DNA from: Daldinia sp. FL1419
Taxonomy: Eukaryota; Ascomycota; Sordariomycetes; Xylariales; Hypoxylaceae
NCBI GenBank assembly: GCA_025201765.1
Contig: MU623367.1
Span: forward strand, 124,001 to 188,000
Length of the DNA: 64,000 bases
Direction of reading: 5' to 3'
The notes below the pieces were generated by a model. That model worked only from the letters and a program-made list of their open reading frames with translations. It ran no database searches and was not told the origin of the DNA. The translations under genes and the position numbers were made by a program. Positions 34,298 through 43,270 of the stretch are shown in pieces; position 1 is the stretch's first letter; each line of letters opens with the position of its first letter.

Positions 34298-34379
34298 TAC
34301 GGTGGCCCATTAGTGCAAAACCGACAAAACTAAAAACGCAAATGAAAATTCGTCCAATGCAAATAAAAATTCGTACAAC
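34298..34379 (+). repeat. Left terminal inverted repeat
   Basis: 82 bp matching the reverse complement of 38918-38998. The inner half contains two tandem copies of a unit of about 21 bp containing GCAAAT and AAAATTCGT, a likely transposase-binding repeat. Confidence 0.92.
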
Positions 34380-34452
34380 TAATTATTCAATTAATTGTAA
34401 TAATTTAATCAACCATATAAATATATAAATACTCTTGATCTTTTAATAATAA

Positions 34453-34896
34453 TTAATCCAATTCAATTGGATTTTCTTCAGAACCTGCTTCAGGAGGAGG
34501 AAATAAGGCTTCAGGAGGGCGGCGCTGTCGTACGCGCCGCTGCCGGCGTGAATCAGAAGGTTTATCATCGTCCGAATCACTATCCTGTACATCGCACCTA
34601 ATAGCGTGATCCCGGAATTTGCACCCAGCACAGCAACCACCGAAATAACCTGGTAGTTTAATACAAACTGGGAAGGGTCTGCTATAGCCGTCCGGATATC
34701 GTACGGACTGCTCTTGGCAAGCCTGGCAAGGCATCGGAACGGCAACGCCACGACTCGCAATAAGAAGGGCGTTAACATAACTTGGTCTTGCTGTTATGAC
34801 CTGCCCAGGGCGAATAGACCCTCGTACGACAATTACAGAGCTGCCGGGCATAGCCAAGATGGCACGCTGAACTTTGTTGAAACAGTACGGAGCCAT
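34453..34896 (-). CDS. DUF3716-like Cys-rich protein carried by the transposon
   Basis: Single-exon 147-residue protein from the ATG at 34896. The central Cys pattern is C57-x2-C60, then PFPVC78, CC88-89, C92 and C101, closely following the fungal DUF3716 layout (C-x2-C...GPFxxC...GxCxxC...C). It is probably a zinc-binding module. The tail is acidic then basic (DSDSDDDK, RRQRRVRQRR, ending ENPIELD), suggesting nuclear location. DUF3716 proteins are known only as fungal orphans, so a role in binding DNA or chromatin is inference. Its place inside the inverted repeats makes it element cargo or an element regulator. It contains three CGTACG sites (34529, 34700, 34823). Confidence 0.8.
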   Translation of the reverse strand: MAPYCFNKVQRAILAMPGSSVIVVRGSIRPGQVITARPSYVNALLIASRGVAVPMPCQACQEQSVRYPDGYSRPFPVCIKLPGYFGGCCAGCKFRDHAIRCDVQDSDSDDDKPSDSRRQRRVRQRRPPEALFPPPEAGSEENPIELD

Positions 34897-35653
34897 CTCT
34901 TGCCCTCCGATAGGAAGGAGTATAAGAGGGCCCGCGCCTTGCCGGACGATTAATTCGTCCGAACTACTCCACCCTTCCTGGGAAGCCTCCTATTATAATA
35001 TTAGAATTCGTACGAGGGACGGGTAAGAATATATTGTACCTGAAGCTCCTGGGTTGGCAAGGGAATAAGGGCTTGATTGGGGTACAATTCGTCATCCCTA
35101 TATATTTATACATTAGTAATTACTTATATAATATGGGATTCATTTCGTACGAAGATTCCATGATATTGTTATCAATATTATTGGTATTGTTGGTATTGTT
35201 GGTATTAGTATTGTTGAAATAGTTGTAAAAGGAAAGAAAAATGTTAAGAATTTCGAAATGAGGAATTTTTTAAAAAGAGGGGAAATATCGTACAAGATGA
35301 CGAAATAATGAAATGCACTTTTCTTAACATATAGATTCATTTTTCTCATATAATTTTGGTATAGTTGTAGAATATGTACGATATCTCCAATTTCTTATAT
35401 ATCACCAATCACAATATCGTGGCTTCAAACCTTAGGTAATACGCTTATCTAATCATTGATTCGTACGATATATTATATTGCTTTTTAGCCTCAAAATATG
35501 CCTAGGCCAATTTCAAGCTAATATTCAAGAAAACCTTCTAGTCCATCCCTTCTTTCATTTTCTCCCTTTTTCTTTCCTATTCCATCCCTTCCTTCGTACG
35601 AAAACCCCCATATTCATCCATTTCTCGTCAAATTCATCTGTACGAATCCCAAA
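34897..35653. promoter_or_regulatory. Divergent promoter region inside the transposon
   Basis: About 750-bp AT-rich spacer between the divergent Cys-rich and 408-aa genes. It holds intact CGTACG sites at 35009, 35146, 35462 and 35595 and one-base-decayed ones at 35289, 35375 and 35639. A stretch of TTGGTATTG repeats lies at 35175-35215. The promoter role is inferred from gene orientation. Confidence 0.55.
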
Positions 35654-36944
35654 ATGCCTACTCACGTACAAGAAAAGGTATGCCCTCGCTCCAACGAACG
35701 TGGTAGGCCTGCTCGTACGCATAGTGAAATTCGATCAATGATTGGTGGTACTGATTGTCCATTTTGTCATTGTCCTTGGCCAACATCTATTGTTATTAAC
35801 GATGATGAAGATCCATTCGTGGATGAATTTTCTTCTCAACCCCCTTCTCGTACGAGATCAGATACCCCAGCGCAGCTTATTTCTATTGATCGACGCAGCG
35901 GCGATGCCCCTGGCCGTATTATTGCCTCTTCTCGTACGGTAGCCCCTCCCAGTAATGACAGACTGCATAATTTTACTCGATCAGTAACGAGTAATATGAG
36001 GCATGCTTCGTACGAAATAGGTAGGGCAGGGCAAAAGCATGGGAAGAAAGGCTATACGGACAAATATACGATCGTCCCAAATATCCATGCTTGGGTATTA
36101 TGGTCTCATCTTTATAGAGGCGTGGAATGCATCGCTACCGGTAAAGAGCTTCGTACGATTATTCCCCCCTCCTTCCTACTCATATTATACCTAATATCAT
36201 TAACAATTTCTAATAGAAACCGTTGAACTGACTGGATATTATTCCCGAGATTCGCCAGATCAAACTGAAGAAGATTGGATTCGACATATCGTACGACCAC
36301 ACCTTACGAATCCTATCTTCTCACAGGCGTTCAAAGAAAATTGGAAGATAGAATTAGCGAAGAATTGTACGAAAAAAGGGCCTACTAACTTACCCTTCCC
36401 AAGCGGTCCTATTCGTACGATTCGCGATTTATTCCACCCCCCCTCACCAATATTCCGGCCCGATGGATATAAGCCTATTCATATTTACGTCTGTTTCTAT
36501 GCGCCCCTTGATGACGTGGAAGAGGAATTTACTCCCCGTATCAAAAAGGAGCGTAAATCTCGTACGAAAAGGGAAGATAGCGCTGAAGATACTATTACCG
36601 TCAAGGAAGAATCCATCGAACAACCATTGGTTATCAATAACGACAATTTTATTGATGCTTCATCTCCGTACGAAAAAGATAGTTTCAAATCGACGGTATC
36701 CCCCTTGCCAATACGTCGATTAAACTCTAAATCCAAGCGACCGCGGGCTGATTCAGACCAAAGCATCCGTACGAATAAAAAAGGCCGCACATTTGAAGAA
36801 GATATGGAAAAGGAAATTGAGGAAGAAATAGAAGAAAATATTCAAGATGATAATGGAAATGTTAGTAGTAGCAGCCTTGAATCTCTTTCAAGTTCAATTC
36901 TGAAAGGACCGGCATATCGTACTAGGAGGGCTTTACGGAAGTAA
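35654..36944 (+). CDS. Transposon-encoded 408-aa protein of unknown function
   Basis: Two exons, 35654-36152 and 36217-36944, joined in phase across a 64-bp intron. I recognise no family. Visible features: a CxxCxC cluster at residues 35-40 (CPFCHC); a probable folded core around NIHAWVLWSHLYRGVECIATGKEL and TGYYSRDSPDQTEEDWIRHIV; several basic clusters that could be nuclear signals (IKKERKSRTKRE, SKSKRPRAD, TNKKGR); and an acidic stretch (EEDMEKEIEEEIEENIQ) before a basic end. The intron donor GTACGA is itself part of a CGTACG repeat. It is convergent with the transposase and divergent from the Cys-rich gene. Its location suggests an accessory or regulatory role for the element. DNA binding is only a hypothesis. 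Confidence 0.82.
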
Positions 36945-37117
36945 AGGCTTCCGTACGAATATCATGTATCAATACCTAAGAATCTATACCATAATCCTCT
37001 TCTTGAATAGTTTGAATCCCTTGTACGAAATGCTGAGGTGGTTCATCGCCACGGAGGTTTCCACCATCAAATACTGGGTGATTATCTCGAAGCAAATTTA
37101 ATAATTGAACCTAATCC

Positions 37118-38762
37118 TTAATTAGCTTTATCGTACGAAGAGGTATATTTACATACGTATGCTTCTGTACCACCAGTTGGCGGTTCAATTAGTGCAAGAT
37201 TTGGTGCCATTCCAGACCTCATATGCGCTCGTACGATATCTCGCAATTGGAGATATGTTTCAATATGAGGCCGAATTTGATCTTCTTCCGTACGAAACCT
37301 GCCAGTATACCCAAGGTTCCTCAATTTATCCTCGCACCATTCAGTCGTTTCTGGTGTCATGAATTCGTCGATTTCAACGTTTTCCAGAGGGGCATACATT
37401 AATTTTGCCGCTTCGTACGATTTAGAGCCTTCTCTTACCGGAAACCCACAGTCAGGATCTTTGTCCGTATTGTACAAGTCAAGTGGTATACCCGATCGTA
37501 CGTGAGGTCGGTTCTTTTGTTTTCGAATTGGATGGCTATTCCAAATTTCAACAAATTTAGCAAATTCATCCCGAAGTAAAGGACCGTAAATTGCATATAC
37601 AGCAATTAAGTCACTCGTATCACCTGGAATAAAAAGGCCATTGTTGATCATTTCACATTTGAATAACTATATTATATTAGTTTCGTACGAAAATAGGTAT
37701 AGAACTATACTTACAATCCAACGTTCTGTAGATCCAAATCGAAAGATCTTCCACCACGATTCAATTTTGATATTTTTCGGACTTGGCCCTGTCAAATGAA
37801 CGGACGATAGACGAGTGCCTTGGCGATGGTGATAAATATTACCATTTTCGTCTTCGTACGATACTACCGTTTGATCTTCATCTGCTAGGGTAGCCTGAGC
37901 GCCAGCCCAGAGCGGCGTTTCTACTCCATGATCTGCCCGAGTAAAACAAGGGCGAACGCCAGACGCAATTATCGTACGAAGATATTGCTTTAAGGTACTG
38001 ATAGCTGTGGTTGCTGAACGTCCTACGTAAATCCAGATAATCATGCGGGAATATGCATCGATGCAAGCGTAAATCTATAAGTAAAATTAATTTAAATATA
38101 AAAAGATTCGTACGAAATCTTCTTACCTGGAACCCAAAATCTGCCAATTTTGCATATCCATCTAACGACCAGAGGAAATTTGGCCCGGGGACGTTAAAAT
38201 CCGTACGATTAATCCATGTAGCACGACGTCGTCTCTGGACCTCTTCGGGGTAAATATCTCGATATATTTGATATATACGATTTTTGCCCACAATAATACC
38301 AGCTCGGGATCGTACGAAATTGTATAGATATGTTCGTCCGTAACTTCTAGCCGAAGTACTATACTGGGCACGGCTTTCTATAAACTGCCGAGCTCGTTCT
38401 AAGGCTTCGTTTCGTTCTTCATCCGTACGATATCGTCTTTTTATCCCATGTTTTAATCGTACGAACTGGAGAGCCCTAGCACTAAGCTGGGTACCTTCCC
38501 GTTGAAGATCTCGGAGGATAGACAAATCCTTATAGCCGTGATGGAATATAAGGTACTGTATATGCTGCAACAATTCGTCAGTGATGATCGTACGATTCTT
38601 TCGAAATAATTCCCATTCCGATAATCTCCTTTCAAGTGTACGTTGAGTAACAGATATTTGACTGCTCAAATATTCGAATATATCATTAATAGATTCGCCT
38701 ACACTCCAACGGGCAATGATTTCTTCTTTGAAATTATCTATATTAGATTTGGGCCGAGGCAT
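37118..38762 (-). CDS. DDE transposase with integrase-like core
   Basis: Three exons (38762-38127, 38074-37715, 37666-37118) give 514 residues. The 52-bp and 48-bp introns are both phase 0. The start is MPRPKSNIDNF at 38762; the frame upstream lacks homology-like sequence. The N-terminal 130 residues are helical with an HTH-like segment (WSVGESINDIFEYLSS, TQRTLERRLSEW), a probable end-binding domain. The catalytic core reads WSLDGYAKL (Asp201), IYACIDAYSRMIIWIYVG, RADHGVET (Asp260) and KNIKIESWW (Glu317), a DDE triad with D-59-D-56-E spacing. The core resembles retroviral-integrase-like cores of fungal and animal transposases (rva_4 type). All catalytic residues are present, so it may be active. 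Each intron contains one CGTACG site (37684 and 38109). Confidence 0.9.
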
Positions 38763-38917
38763 TTTGACTTGAAGATGTTCGTACGATACAAATTGTATAT
38801 AATATTTACTAAAAAAATTAATTTTTATAATATTTTGTGTCAATTGATACCCAACATATGCTGTACAACAAAATAACCCATCCAATCGGACGAATCTTCA
38901 TCCGCGTTTTTATTTGC

Positions 38918-38998
38918 GTTGGACGAATTTTATTTGCGTTGGACGAATTTTTATTTGCGTTTTTAGTTTTGTCGGTTTTGCACTAATGGTGCACCGTA
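38918..38998 (-). repeat. Right terminal inverted repeat
   Basis: Reverse complement of 34298-34379 with a few differences (two adjacent bases near the tip, one base in an A-run). The subterminal TTCGTCCAA-GCAAAT unit appears here two to three times, extending inward to about 38886. Confidence 0.92.
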
Positions 38999-39005
38999 CA
39001 TATAT
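38999..39005. repeat. Right target-site duplication CATATAT
   Basis: Exact copy of 34291-34297 immediately outside the right inverted repeat. Confidence 0.75.
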
Positions 39006-39393
39006 ACCTCCTAAGTGCCTTTAGGAGGTATACTATCATATTTAATTGAAATACGATTGTAGGATTGCTGTCCTGCTCCTATATAGGGATTTATTGCTTA
39101 CCTAGGTAGCTTATAATATATTTCTTTAGTTATTAACATATTCTGATGCGGAATTATAACGCACGTATTAGAATCAAATATGAATCTCTGCAGTCTCGGC
39201 GAGACGAAAGAGGCAATTGGTTACCTGTTAGCGCCGTTGCAGCAGCGAACTTTCGGCCTAAAACCCCCACTATTTACAGATCTGTTGTAGATTTATATAA
39301 CTATCACTTATAAGAGACGGCCTGGTCTACTTACATACTAACCTAAAGATATAACCGACGATTTCGATGTTTTATTAATATCCCAATAAATAT
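39006..39393. other. Intergenic flank of the transposon
   Basis: AT-rich region of about 390 bp containing TTACCTAGGTAGC at about 39097. It includes the promoter of the GNAT gene. Confidence 0.55.
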
Positions 39394-40020
39394 ATGCACC
39401 GAAACTTATCTTTGAAAATGCCCGGAACGCGACCCTTTGATCCCTTCCGTTCAAACCGTCTTATATACCGAGCTGTTAACCATCAATCGCCGGATATAGA
39501 ATTTATCCACTCAATTCAGCGGGACGCCGAGGCCCAGTCGGGCTCTAGTTACGCACTCCTGAAGCCTGAAAGCCTGAAAGCGAGTAGCGAATTTATGAAC
39601 CATATCGACGAATGTCTTCTCGGCGCGCTTATCTGCGTACCACCCACCAACGAGAATGAAGAATCTAAGCCTATCGGCCTCATTTGTCTTAAAGCTATTC
39701 GGCCAAGCCATGCGCATCACCGAAATTCGGATATAAGTATCGATATTATAAAGGAGCACCGCGGACAAGGATACGGCGGAGAGGCTATCGGATGGGCGCT
39801 CTGCTACGGTTTCCAGATGGCGGGTTTGCATCGAATCTCAATCGGGACATTCTCGTTTAACACAGGGGCTATGAGGTTGTACGAAAGACTAGGGTTTAAG
39901 AACGAAGGTAGACATCGCGAAGCCGTGTGGTTTAACGGCGGCTGGCACGATCACGTTTTATACGGCATGCTGGAGGATGAGTGGCGGGCGCTAACGAGGC
40001 GGAGGTCCGGAGGCGTGTAA
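39394..40020 (+). CDS. GNAT-family N-acetyltransferase (RimJ/RimL type)
   Basis: Single-exon gene of 208 residues; an ATG at 39418 (MPGTRPFDPF) is an equally good start giving 200. The GNAT fold is evident: the N-terminal SNRLIYRAVN strand, an IGLICLKAIRPS strand, SDISIDIIKEHRGQGYGGEAI holding the acetyl-CoA loop (R-G-Q-G-Y-G-G), HRISIGTFSFNTGAMRLYERLGF and a final HDHVLYGMLEDEW strand. This is the layout of RimJ/L-like enzymes that acetylate protein N-termini, amino acids, polyamines or drugs. The substrate is unknown. The gene is complete. Confidence 0.87.
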   Translation: MHRNLSLKMPGTRPFDPFRSNRLIYRAVNHQSPDIEFIHSIQRDAEAQSGSSYALLKPESLKASSEFMNHIDECLLGALICVPPTNENEESKPIGLICLKAIRPSHAHHRNSDISIDIIKEHRGQGYGGEAIGWALCYGFQMAGLHRISIGTFSFNTGAMRLYERLGFKNEGRHREAVWFNGGWHDHVLYGMLEDEWRALTRRRSGGV

Positions 40021-40271
40021 TCACACTGAGGTATTATTCGATATGTTACATGCCAGCTACACACGTTCCGACAGTAAGGAAGCCTGAAGACACTTATAAA
40101 TATTATTAACAAATTCCATTCATTAATGGTCCTACCAGAATCAAGTGACATACATATTTGCCTAGCCTAGAAGCTATTCTATCAGTACAACTTCATCTTG
40201 CTTCTGCAAGTAATTTTTTTTTATAGCTGACCTACTAAACTGAGTACCTTACTATCAGCAACCACGGGAAT
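40021..40271. other. Intergenic spacer
   Basis: About 250 bp between the GNAT and O-methyltransferase genes, both on the plus strand. Nothing else is seen. Confidence 0.5.
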
Positions 40272-41879
40272 ATGCCGAGCACGACTCCAGAGGTCAGTCA
40301 AACAACCCAAATAAGTACCGAAGGGGCAGAAGAGGCAGAAGAGGCAGAAGGCTAACGATGCACGTCTTTCTAGTCCCTAATATTGAGGAAAGCCCGCGAG
40401 ATTCTAGGGCAAGCAGAAGACCTAGTTCGATATCTAGAGGGTGCGGGTTTTCAAGAGCCAAACTTTACGAAATCCTCGCCTCCCCACCCCGCCAACCGCG
40501 AATATGATACGATTCGTATTAAATTGACAGAGGCAGCCGAGGATCTGATATTCCTGGCCAAGGGCCCCATGCAATGGATACGAACTTACTGTGTGCTTCA
40601 TCACGACTTCGCGGCGTGGCAGATTGCCCTACGGTTCAAATTGTTTACCATTGTTCCTCTCGAAGGTACCATATCTGTTAGTGACATGGCCGCTGTGGCG
40701 AAAATGGATGGAGATCGTCTCGGACGAATTATGAAGCTACTGGCTACGCAGCGATGCTTTCGGGAAGTAGATGAGGACGTGTTTGAGCACACATCTCTAT
40801 CTGCGTTTATCGCGCGTAACAAAGACATAGAGTCAAGTATGGCCTTACAGTGAGTAATTACTCTCCAGGGTCTTATTAATCGATCCTCTATAATAATATT
40901 GCTCGATAGGGCCGACGAGATGTTCGAGGCAGTTTCAATGTCAGCAACAGCGATCGAATCTGCACCGTACACGTCCGACATATCTCATACCGCCTTTACT
41001 ATGAGGTTTGGTTCGCCTCCATACCAGTGGTATACGGCCAACTCGAAGCGTTCAGCACGTTTCGCCTCGGCGATGGCTGGATTAGTTCAGAGTATTCCAT
41101 ATCGACCATGAAGCCTATTTATCCTTTCTAACTTTACTAGTGAACCAGGATACCACGGAGATACGCGACAATTTTCCATGGGCCAACTTGAGCAATAAAA
41201 CCATTGTTGACGTGGGTGGAGGAAGTGGACATACATCCATATACCTAGCGACGGTAAGGTTTCTTTATTCAATGCTATCATTAAGATAGCAAACGTATTA
41301 CTTTCTAATATAAAATTCCTAGCAATTTCCGGACCTCAAATTTATCGTGCAAGATATCAATCCAACTATGCTGTCCGAAGGACCTAAGCGACGCGAGTTC
41401 GAGTCTGTAGGAGAGCGTATTTCTTTCATGCAATACGACTTTCTACAACCGCAGCAGATCCACAACGCGGGCATTTTTCTTTTGAGGCAGATCATTCACA
41501 ATTATAATGATGAGATGTGCATCAAGATACTTGGAAGCCTTGTTCCAGCGCTGGAGAAATGCCCACCAGAAACCAGCGTGTTAATAAATGACGTAGTATT
41601 GCCAGAGGCGAACACAGTGCCGAAAGTCTACGAGCATCACCTGCGTCAGTTGGATATAATAATGTTAAACGTATTCGCAGGCAAAGAGCGCACTCTAAAG
41701 GAGTTCGCGCATTTACTTGACCAGACCGATGAAAGACTCAAGGTGCGTGGTTTTCTTAGATCGGGTTATAAGGGCGTATAAGCCCCCATTCATGACATTT
41801 ATGAGCTAACAAAGCGTAGATTATTCAGGTGCACGGTCAGGGAGTGATGCAGTTAGTAGAGATCAAACTTGTGAGGTGA
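40272..41879 (+). CDS. SAM-dependent O-methyltransferase (COMT-like)
   Basis: Six exons (40272-40292, 40374-40849, 40910-41091, 41141-41253, 41323-41742, 41820-41879) sum to 1272 nt, or 423 residues, with all phases matching. The tiny first exon (MPSTTPE) is supported by the GTCAGT donor and a GCTAAC branch point. An N-terminal winged-helix dimerisation region (ISVSDMAAVAKMDGDRLGRIMKLL) is followed by the SAM motif VDVGGGSGH at about residues 249-257. Then come the acidic SAM ligand region (KFIVQDINP) and the catalytic-base region RQIIHNYNDE (family HDW). Fungal members methylate polyketide or aromatic hydroxyls. No synthase gene is visible nearby, so the substrate is open. Confidence 0.87.
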
Positions 41880-42440
41880 TCGTGGGTACCTGTTAGCGCA
41901 ACAAGTACAGTCTTGCAAAGATGTTGAAAAAGCTCTGATGGAGCTACACGTTTCCGATGGACTGGTATAGATACCTAGGCTTGGTTGACAAATGCTATAT
42001 TTCAAAGACTTACTTGAGTTCGACGCGCCATTTCCTGACCTCCGGCAACATGACCCTAAGCCGCAAGAATATATAAAGAGGATATGTTAATCCACTTGCC
42101 ATAACTATCAAAGCTACCTAGGGAGGTACCTACTGACTTAATGTAATATGCCAACACCTTCCTGACTTTTTGAAAATCACAGAAAGGAACAAGGAATATA
42201 CGTGAACTGGAATCAATACAGTTCTTGTTATATTATAATTACTGTTGGGGACTGCCTTTTCTTTGTCATATAGTATCAGTGTAATAAGGTGAGCGCAGTT
42301 GATGGGACGATTGTTATGACACAAGAAACACGAACTGTGATTGCTGCTATCCCCCTAAATAAGCCATGCTATGTTTATTCTCGCCACTACGGACGATAGA
42401 CCCTGCTTATGTTCATTGTCCTTCCAGGTTCTCCGTGATA
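41880..42440. other. Intergenic region
   Basis: Convergent spacer of 560 bp. It contains CTACCTAGGGAGGTACCTAC near 42115. No gene is seen. Confidence 0.55.
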
Positions 42441-43270
42441 CTAAGATTGGTCCGCGGTAGTCACAGCCCTAACATTTCGAGTGGCAATCCCTACGACGAT
42501 AAACAATAGGGTTACGATGATCTCCTCTATAACCTCAAGACCGACTCGAAGACCAAGGCTGCCCGTTACCGGGTTTAACTCCGGGTTTTGCGTATAGAAG
42601 TAAACCATCCTGTCCAATACTCGGATACCAAGGAAAGGCAGAGAAATCGTGACGGCCAGAAGTAGTTTCTTTCCTGTCTCACTCTTTGATGGCTTTCTAA
42701 AGTTGCGGGCCTGAGACTCCTTGTACGTGATATAGACAAGCATTGCAATAGAAAACCAGCCCAAGAATAACATGATCATGCCCACCTTCGCTAGAGAGTG
42801 ACCTTTCTTTATCTGGTCTGGTGGTAGCTTGTCGTCGTCGAGCTTCGAGGCACCGGAAGCCACGAGAGCGATGGCAGTCGTAACCAAGAGGTGGAAGAAG
42901 ATGAGATACGGGGTGTCAATAGGTCGTCGTGATTTCGGGAACATATAAGCACGCCTATAACACCACGATATTAATATATATTAGAGTAGTATCTGGGACC
43001 TTTCGTGACTTACGCCTCGTGTAGAACACCACAAGTGGCCGCGAGGAGAGGAGACAGTCCGATGCTAGCAACCAGCGCAGCACTTGAACTGTAAGTATCG
43101 TGTATCTGAATCGCGCTTGAAATAATCCTCAGCGTGCAGAAAATGAAGAGAAAGGCCCAGCCAATAATGGCTCCATGCTTTAAACCGTGCTTTATGGCGA
43201 TGTAGACAAGAGAGGGAGACAATGTAAGGTAGATTGCCAGTAGGGCGATGGGCAAAGCTGAGGTGGCCAT
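42441..43270 (-). CDS. Fungal seven-pass integral membrane protein (DUF7702-like)
   Basis: Exons 43270-43014 and 42954-42441 (59-bp intron, phase kept) give 256 residues. About seven hydrophobic segments: LPIALLAIYLTLSPSLVYIAI, GAIIGWAFLFIFCTLRII, ALVASIGLSPLLAATCGVL, YLIFFHLLVTTAIALVASGA, VGMIMLFLGWFSIAMLVYIT, LLLAVTISLPFLGIRVLDRM and IIVTLLFIVVGIATR. The layout, and the RI-x-S and P-x-L-I-R-x-x-D/Y-x-M-like motifs (LGIRVLDRMVYFY), fit a widespread fungal family of unknown role with rhodopsin/GPCR-like topology. It is probably in the plasma or vacuolar membrane. No function is assigned. Confidence 0.8.

Larger units (their letters stand above)
34298..38998. mobile_element. Complete 4.7-kb DNA transposon with three genes
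   Basis: Bounded by inverted repeats of about 82 bp (34298-34379 and 38918-38998), both starting TACGGTG and continuing ATTAGTGCAAAACCGAC, and by a CATATAT direct duplication. The arms differ by only a few substitutions and a one-base indel, and all three genes have intact frames, so the copy looks young and unaffected by repeat-induced mutation. Layout: Cys-rich DUF3716-like gene (minus), 750-bp divergent spacer, 408-aa accessory gene (plus), then a convergent DDE transposase (minus). The hexamer CGTACG occurs 33 times throughout. The transposase catalytic core resembles the integrase-like fungal family (Pfam rva_4 type, by memory). I cannot assign a named superfamily. Confidence 0.92.
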
